DNA of 10,357 nucleotides. Origin: a bacterium. GTDB taxonomy: Bacteria; Latescibacterota; UBA2968; UBA8231. Shown here piece by piece: positions 5,619 to 10,357 of this stretch. The stretch's first letter is position 1; the number at the start of each line of letters is the position of its first letter. The notes under the pieces were generated by a model that was given only the letters and a program-made list of their open reading frames with translations, did no database searches and was not told the origin of the DNA. The position numbers and the translations under genes are program-made. The DNA is taken from contig JAQCJA010000128.1 of NCBI GenBank assembly GCA_027593305.1, forward strand, positions 1 through 10,357, read 5' to 3'.

Positions 5619-7940
5619 ATGATCCTCCACGGCCTACTCCTGCACGTACGCTTTCGGCCAGCAGCTTCGGTGAAAGCCGGTGCACGGCTCGCGCTGTGTG
5701 TCTTCGGCCTTGCCGCTGGCGCAGCTGGCGCCGCAGCGGATGAAGACCTGACTCACTGGGTCAATCCACTCATCGGCACCGACACATCGTACGAGTTGTC
5801 ACGGGGGAACACGTTTCCCGCCATCACCCGCCCTTGGGGGATGACGTCCTGGGCGCCACAGACCGGGACCTACGAGAACGCACTCTTCTACGAATACAAA
5901 GCCGGGACGTTTACAGGCATACGGACAACACACCAGGCGAGCGTCTGGATGGGCGGCTATGGCGAGTTTTCCTTCATGGCGATCACCGGCGACCCAGGCT
6001 TTCTCCCGCAGCAGCGGGCCAGTCCGTTTGCTCATGCCGAGGAGCGGGCCCGTCCGGAGTCCTACAGCGTCGATCTGCCACGCTACGGGCTGCGGCTGGA
6101 GGTGACTCCCACATCACGAGCCGCCATCATCCGGGTCCAGTCCACCCTCAGCGATACAGTCACCTTCGTTGTCGATCCGCATCCGCCGGGAACAGAGATT
6201 CAGTTGCTCCCCCAGGACAGGTTGCTGTTGGCCATGACGCAGTCGCAGATGGGCAGCGCAGCGGCCAACTTTCGCTCTTTTCTCGCCGCTCAATTCGACC
6301 GTGCACCGGTGGACTTTGGCACATGGACAGATAGCACGTCTCTTCCCGGCTCGGCCCACGGCACGGGGAACCACTCGGGCGCCTGGGTGCGTTTCGCCGA
6401 CGTTCGCGCCCGGCCACTGGTCATCCGCGTGGGAACATCCTTTATGGGTGCAGATTTTGCGCTCCGGAGCATTGAGCAGGAATTGGGGTCCGCCGGATTC
6501 CAGGAGATCGCCGACGAGGGGAGACAGGAGTGGAACCGTTTGTTGGGTCGAGCCCGGATCACCGGAGGGTCACAGGAGCGAAGGGTCGTGTACTACACAG
6601 CCCTCTACCGCAGCCTGCTGTTCCCACGCAACTGGCACGAGATTGATGACAAGGGCGCCATCGTCCATTTCAGTCCGTACGATGGGCTGGTCCATTCGGG
6701 ACCGATGGTGGCTGATTTCGGTCTGTGGGACGCCTTTCGTTCACATGTTCCGCTGTACTTTCTGCTCTACCCGGATCGTGGCGCAACGGTCCTGCAGGGA
6801 CTCGTCAACTGCTACCTGGAAGGTGGCTGGTTTCCGAAATGGCTGAATCCCGGTTATAGCTGGGGCATGCCAGGGACACAGGCCGAAATCCTCTTCGCCG
6901 ATGGCTGGGCAAAGGGAGTTCGTGATTTTGATGTCGATGCAGCCTATGAGGGTCTGCTACGGAATGCGACGGAACCCGGAGAAGGAGGGCGCGGGCGGCT
7001 AGGCTTGGATGCCTATGAGCGTCTCGGATATGTTCCGGGCGATCTCATCGAGGGGTCAGTCTCGCGGACGCTCGAGTTCGCCTACGGCGACTATGCTCTT
7101 GGTACAATGGCTAGAGACCTCGGTCATGACCAGGACGCGGACCGGTTCCTGGCGCGCGCAGCTAGCTGGCGACATGTGTTCGACGCGTCGACCGGATTCG
7201 TCCGGGGGCGCAACAGTGACGGGTCCTGGATGGCTCTGGATCCGTACGAATGGGGGGGAGCTTTCGTCGAGGGTAACGCCTGGCAGTATACCTGGTCGGT
7301 GCTGCACGATGTCCCGGGGCTGGCCGCTGCCATGGGGGGCAGGTCTGCCCTGGCGGCGCGACTCGACAGTTTTCTCCAGGCACCGTCAACGGTGCGACCC
7401 GGTTCGTACGGTCGCATGATCCACGAGATGAGAGAATTCGAGCAGTTTGGCATCGGCCAGTACAATCATGGCAACCAACCTTGCCATCACGTCCCGTACC
7501 TCTACAACTACACGGACTCATCCTGGAAGACAGCACCCCTGGTGCGCGCCATCGGCGACGACCTGTACCAGCCGACGCCGGCAGGTTATCCGGGTGACGA
7601 AGACACGGGTTCACTGGGGAGCTGGTTCGTCTTCACCGCTCTCGGCTTCTACCCGATTCAGCCGGGATCACTCACCTACGCCTTGGGGGCCCCCCGTTTT
7701 CCACGGGCTCAACTGACGTTCGAGAACGGCAACGTACTGATCGTGGAGGCGGTGGGCATTGAAGTGCCGGGTGCCGTTTACGTACAGTCCGTCCGTTTCG
7801 ATGGCCAGCGCCTGGAGATGCCCTTCATCGGCCACGATCGGCTCACTGGTGGGGGCACCCTGCGTTTCGACATGGGAACGGAGCCTGATTCGAACCTGTT
7901 CTCCGGCGACAAGGACTTGGGGAAAAAAAGGAGCCCGTGA
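5619..7940 (+). CDS. Secreted GH92 alpha-mannosidase
   Basis: The 773-residue product belongs to glycoside hydrolase family 92, Ca-dependent inverting exo-alpha-mannosidases that trim mannose from high-mannose glycans. A signal peptide (hydrophobic core about 23-39, cleavage likely after A40 in GAAA|DED) directs export. The N-terminal beta-sandwich starts at VNPLIGT (48-54) and includes the active-site loop with W110. The catalytic (alpha/alpha) barrel contains GLWDAFRSHVPL, the general acid E551 (EGNAWQYTW) and the base pair D660/D662 (GDEDTG). The E551-to-D662 spacing of 111 equals E533-D644 in Bacteroides BT3990. H602-E603 align by spacing with the BT3990 His584-Glu585 pair linked to alpha-1,2 specificity. 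One oddity is GNQPCHH (618-624), where I expect GNEPSHH. The ATG at 5619 has only a weak AGAGAG site; a GTG at 5670 would give a tighter signal peptide. It stands alone, with no transporter or SusC/D-like neighbour visible. Confidence 0.95.
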   Translation: MILHGLLLHVRFRPAASVKAGARLALCVFGLAAGAAGAAADEDLTHWVNPLIGTDTSYELSRGNTFPAITRPWGMTSWAPQTGTYENALFYEYKAGTFTGIRTTHQASVWMGGYGEFSFMAITGDPGFLPQQRASPFAHAEERARPESYSVDLPRYGLRLEVTPTSRAAIIRVQSTLSDTVTFVVDPHPPGTEIQLLPQDRLLLAMTQSQMGSAAANFRSFLAAQFDRAPVDFGTWTDSTSLPGSAHGTGNHSGAWVRFADVRARPLVIRVGTSFMGADFALRSIEQELGSAGFQEIADEGRQEWNRLLGRARITGGSQERRVVYYTALYRSLLFPRNWHEIDDKGAIVHFSPYDGLVHSGPMVADFGLWDAFRSHVPLYFLLYPDRGATVLQGLVNCYLEGGWFPKWLNPGYSWGMPGTQAEILFADGWAKGVRDFDVDAAYEGLLRNATEPGEGGRGRLGLDAYERLGYVPGDLIEGSVSRTLEFAYGDYALGTMARDLGHDQDADRFLARAASWRHVFDASTGFVRGRNSDGSWMALDPYEWGGAFVEGNAWQYTWSVLHDVPGLAAAMGGRSALAARLDSFLQAPSTVRPGSYGRMIHEMREFEQFGIGQYNHGNQPCHHVPYLYNYTDSSWKTAPLVRAIGDDLYQPTPAGYPGDEDTGSLGSWFVFTALGFYPIQPGSLTYALGAPRFPRAQLTFENGNVLIVEAVGIEVPGAVYVQSVRFDGQRLEMPFIGHDRLTGGGTLRFDMGTEPDSNLFSGDKDLGKKRSP

Positions 7941-7946
7941 GGGCTC
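7922..7946 (-). terminator. Possible minus-strand intrinsic terminator overlapping the GH92 stop
   Basis: The hairpin GAGCCC-GTGA-GGGCTC (7931-7946) carries the GH92 stop codon in its loop and is preceded on the plus strand by A7 (7923-7929). Read on the minus strand it is a 6-bp stem followed by a T-run, the form of a factor-independent terminator. No minus-strand gene is evident nearby, so it may instead shield the end of the mannosidase mRNA or be chance. Confidence 0.4.
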
Positions 7947-8006
7947 GAGGCGCGGCGGCAGCCACCAACCTTCCCGGCGCACCCAGGCATGCGCGACACG
8001 TTGTTC

Positions 8007-8035
8007 TTGACTTCCAGGCAGGAGGCTTTTACTGT
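8007..8035 (+). promoter_or_regulatory. Weak sigma70-like promoter before the FliM-like gene
   Basis: TTGACT (8007-8012) and TACTGT (8030-8035) have 17-bp spacing. The -35 is 5/6 and the -10 only 3/6. If used, transcription starts near 8042 and the leader is about 118 nt. It is incompatible with translation of the short reading frame at 8034. Confidence 0.25.
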
Positions 8036-8081
8036 GACGTCAGCGCTCGCCGGGAGCCTCCAGTCCGCGGCAAGGGTTTAA
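8034..8081 (+). CDS. Possible 15-codon leader ORF
   Basis: A consensus AGGAGG (8020-8025) lies 8 nt before a GTG that opens a 15-codon frame (V-T-S-A-L-A-G-S-L-Q-S-A-A-R-V) ending in TAA, 78 bp upstream of the FliM-like gene. The ribosome site is better than those of several real genes here. It might be a leader peptide or the remnant start of a lost gene. The peptide resembles nothing I know, and it would need a promoter further upstream. Confidence 0.2.
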   Translation: MTSALAGSLQSAARV

Positions 8082-8159
8082 CCCACCTTCAGAAAACTAC
8101 ATCGACCTTCTTTCTGCCTGATCCAGCGGACACCAGGCATCAGCGAAAGGGGGTGTTCT

Positions 8160-9218
8160 ATGTCTCGCCAACTCCCGGCCCAACCCAATCTCGAAGTTCT
8201 TCGCAAGCAAGCCCGGCAACTGCTCAACGAGCACGCAGCCGATCACTCGGAAGCCGTGGCGCGTGTTCGGGCTGTCAGTGCCGATCTACCATCCGCCGCT
8301 GCCAAGTCCTCCACTCTTCGACAGGCGCAGCAGGTCCTGGCCCGTGAATACGGCTTTGCCAACTGGCAGGCTCTGCTCAATCATGTGGAAGGAGACGCCG
8401 GGTTTTCTGCGCACGGAGACTTTTACAGCAGACTCGCATCAGATCTCGTCGATGCGCAGCGTGGCGGTCATCTGCAATCCTTTGGCCAGCTGGGCAGACA
8501 ATTCGCAGATCGAAGAGCCAACCTGCCCGCATCCCCGGGTGGTGTTGACGGTGGCGATGAAGCTGAAATTGCCATCGAACATGCGCGCCAGACGATCGCT
8601 GAAAACAATGGGTTCGACAGCTGGCAAGGCATGGCACGGGCTGCGAATGAATGTCACCGGACGAATCTGCTGACGAAAGAGCAGCTCGCGGGCCTTGAAC
8701 GTCTGCACGTGGAGTTCGCTCGCTCCGTGGGCGCCCGGTTTGCCGCAGTCACCGGAGATCCGTCGATCGAGGGGAAAATTTCTTTCCTTGACCTGACGAC
8801 GTACGGCTGGATTCTTCGCTCGTTGTCTTCTCCGTCCTGCTCTTTTGTTGGTTCCATGGATGGATTCGAAGGAGACATTCTCTGCGACATCGGCCCGAAT
8901 CTGGCGACAGGTCTGGTCGCCGCCGACATCGCCGATCGAGAGCAGCAGTTGTCGCGGCTCGCTGAGGATATATACCGCGACCTGACGCAAGCATGGCAGC
9001 CCGTGGCCGCGCTGCAGGCGACGCGGATTGTTCCTCACACCGATCCCTTCTCGATGCACATCGTCCCCATATGTGAGATCTGTGTTCTCGTGGCCATCGA
9101 GATGACAGCGTCCGCCGACGGAGCCGGTCTGCCTGGCCTCCTGTCGTTGTGTTTCCCTGTGCCTGCGATTGCAGCTGCAGTGGATGCTCAATGGAGTGCG
9201 CCCGATCGGCACACTTGA
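8160..9218 (+). CDS. Fusion of ankyrin-associated helical modules with a FliM middle-like domain
   Basis: The 352-residue protein has no signal peptide and is probably cytoplasmic. Residues 8-78 (NLEVLRKQARQLL ... AQQVLAREYGFANWQALLNH) match the helical module often seen just before ankyrin repeats. Residues 88-164 hold a diverged second copy (ARQTIAENNGFDSWQGMA). Residues 169-345 resemble the middle domain of the flagellar switch protein FliM: LLTKEQLAGLERLHVEFARS (170-189), Y-x-W-x-LRSL-x2-PS (215-226), EDIYRDLTQAW (269-279), TDPFSMHIVPICEICVLVAI (294-313) and GLLSLCFPVPAI (326-337). The loop that carries the LLGG motif in FliM is shortened (248-268). The N-terminal CheY-binding peptide and the C-terminal SpoA/FliN-like domain are absent. 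The ATG has AAGGGGGT 5 nt upstream. No flagellar or chemotaxis gene is nearby. Function is unknown; a CheC/FliM-fold protein-interaction adaptor is a guess. Confidence 0.85.
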   Translation: MSRQLPAQPNLEVLRKQARQLLNEHAADHSEAVARVRAVSADLPSAAAKSSTLRQAQQVLAREYGFANWQALLNHVEGDAGFSAHGDFYSRLASDLVDAQRGGHLQSFGQLGRQFADRRANLPASPGGVDGGDEAEIAIEHARQTIAENNGFDSWQGMARAANECHRTNLLTKEQLAGLERLHVEFARSVGARFAAVTGDPSIEGKISFLDLTTYGWILRSLSSPSCSFVGSMDGFEGDILCDIGPNLATGLVAADIADREQQLSRLAEDIYRDLTQAWQPVAALQATRIVPHTDPFSMHIVPICEICVLVAIEMTASADGAGLPGLLSLCFPVPAIAAAVDAQWSAPDRHT

Positions 9219-9412
9219 AGACTCCAGCCGTTGGGCAAGGGCAGGAAATCGTCGCGCGTCTGCGCCACAGCCGGCGGACCAAGGCTGAGTTGGTACGACC
9301 GAGAGTGGCGCAAGCAGCCGGTTGCTGCATGCTTTGCCGTCGCGAGCCGGCAGCCTAGATTGGCGGTGCTGCACGTTCGGCCTGCGCACACAACGCAGCC
9401 GCCAGTGGCACG

Positions 9413-10285
9413 GTGCACTCTACCTTCACCAAGGCGGCCATCGTGAGCGTCATCCTCCTCGCCCTCGTCATAACCGTTGTTCTCGCACCTGCGGGCCAGG
9501 CCCAGGGCCCGCAGGCCCGCCGCGGTGGACTCGTTCCCGACTGGGAGATCGGTCCCGCGGCGAAGACCGCTCACGACGGGGTGGATCACATCGACCTCGA
9601 TGGCCAGGACCTGAACGGCATCGTGCTGACCGACGAGGCGTGGTCACGGGTGGGCAACGATTATACCCGGATCTACGGCCGCAGCGACTGGCCTCTCGAA
9701 CTGCCGGCCGACGGCCCCAGCGCCGAGGTCTTCGCCGAGAGCTTCTTCGGCATCTGGGAAGTCGAAGCCCCCGGCTTCAGCCCGGCCCCCTTGAGCTCAA
9801 TCTCTGATTTTCGCCGCAGCCTCTACCTGCGGCAGGACCTGCGAGCCGCCCTGCGCCTGCAGGCGACAGAACGCAACCCCGACGGCAGCCCCTCGGACAG
9901 GGTCCTGGTCGATCAACTGCAGATCGCCCGGATCTATCTCAAGTTCAGGCCCGAGCCCGTTGCCGGCGCGCTCCAGGGGACTGCCGTAGATGGCATGTAC
10001 CACATCGACTATCTGGAGGACTACGACTGTCCCTGCGAGTTTGCCACCGAGCCTTGTGAGGTGACCCGTGCCACCCGCGTCTTCGACACGCCGCCGTTTT
10101 CGCGGACCTACTACTTTCGCGCCTTCGTCGACAATATGGACCGGCTGATCGTGTCTGACGTACTGAAGACCGATGTCCCACGCACAGCCTACAAGCACAT
10201 CGGTTCCCGCGACGATCTGGCGACGGCGGTCATGCCGTCAACCTGGGGCGCGCTCAAGCGAATCTTCGCAGCCGCACGGCGCTGA
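9413..10285 (+). CDS. Secreted or membrane-anchored protein of unknown function
   Basis: The 290-residue product begins with GTG and has a clear N-terminal signal or anchor: a lysine at position 7, hydrophobic residues about 8-25, and a likely signal-peptidase cut after A30 (PAGQA|Q). The mature part is acidic and aromatic-rich, with no domain I recognise. It contains a C-x-C-x6-C cluster (C206, C208, C215, in DYDCPCEFATEPCE), which could form disulfides or bind metal outside the cytoplasm. The start is uncertain: the GTG at 9413 has no strong ribosome site but supplies the charged n-region, while a GTG at 9443 has AAGGCGG in front. It follows the FliM-like gene after 194 bp in which I see no gene or terminator, so co-transcription is possible. 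Confidence 0.8.
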   Translation: MHSTFTKAAIVSVILLALVITVVLAPAGQAQGPQARRGGLVPDWEIGPAAKTAHDGVDHIDLDGQDLNGIVLTDEAWSRVGNDYTRIYGRSDWPLELPADGPSAEVFAESFFGIWEVEAPGFSPAPLSSISDFRRSLYLRQDLRAALRLQATERNPDGSPSDRVLVDQLQIARIYLKFRPEPVAGALQGTAVDGMYHIDYLEDYDCPCEFATEPCEVTRATRVFDTPPFSRTYYFRAFVDNMDRLIVSDVLKTDVPRTAYKHIGSRDDLATAVMPSTWGALKRIFAAARR

Positions 10286-10357
10286 ACCGCTCTAGCCTGA
10301 TCTATTCACGCGTTTGTCGCCAGCGTTGAAGCGGGCACGATCGTTGTCGCCATCGGC

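Noticed and set aside
7937..8347. GTG frame overlapping the GH92 stop (GTGA) and running 136 codons
   Set aside because: It has no ribosome site of its own and overlaps the well-supported start of the gene at 8160 by almost 190 bp. The sequence is not family-like.
8439..9389. 316-codon open frame on the minus strand opposite the FliM-like gene
   Set aside because: Its translation is arginine/cysteine-rich and low in protein-like patterning. It overlaps a plus-strand gene with good motifs and a ribosome site, so it is a high-GC antisense shadow.
10292..10357. Minus-strand open frame reaching the right edge
   Set aside because: Only 21 codons are visible before a TAG. It could be the end of a convergent gene, but this is too short to support.

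Overview
The window is high-GC DNA with long ORFs on both strands. It looks like an uncultured environmental bacterium. A sugar-acid dehydratase, an NHL beta-propeller, a secreted GH92 mannosidase and an IS91-type transposase together suggest a carbohydrate-degrading lineage such as Latescibacterota, Poribacteria or Planctomycetota. That placement is an impression from gene content, not a determination.

Left part (1-3476). A gene cut by the window edge (1-304, minus) lies downstream of an IlvD/Edd-family aldonate dehydratase (416-2140, minus), which retains all three [2Fe-2S] cysteines. A cytoplasmic NHL-repeat propeller protein (2454-3476, plus) is divergent from it. The 313-bp region between the two divergent genes holds four tandem 13-bp repeats built on a GGTC-G-GACC near-palindrome, a four-run G-quadruplex motif, and a plausible sigma70 promoter for the propeller gene.

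Middle part (3477-5618). An IS91-like (HUH/Zn-ribbon) transposase keeps its catalytic core but loses family resemblance near its C-terminus. About 740 bp without a convincing gene follow. Inside that stretch, after an AT-rich tract, is a 20-bp copy of a tmRNA (ssrA) 3' end (T-loop to CCA) without the rest of the tmRNA, followed at once by a perfect 13-bp-stem intrinsic terminator. This is the expected structure of an attachment-site end of a genomic island integrated into ssrA. DNA left of about 5292 would be island and DNA right of it ancestral chromosome.

Right part (5371-10357). A near-consensus promoter (TTGACA-18-TACAAT) precedes a secreted GH92 alpha-mannosidase (5619-7940) whose catalytic residues match the BT3990 spacing. 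Next is the most unusual gene, 8160-9218. Its N-terminal half has two helical modules of the kind found ahead of ankyrin repeats (REYGF-x2-W type). Its C-terminal half resembles the middle domain of the flagellar switch protein FliM, but lacks the GG loop region and the C-terminal SpoA/FliN-like domain. The last gene (9413-10285) encodes a secreted or anchored protein of unknown family.

Apart from the dehydratase/propeller divergent pair, which may share sugar-acid metabolism and control, the genes do not form one obvious pathway.
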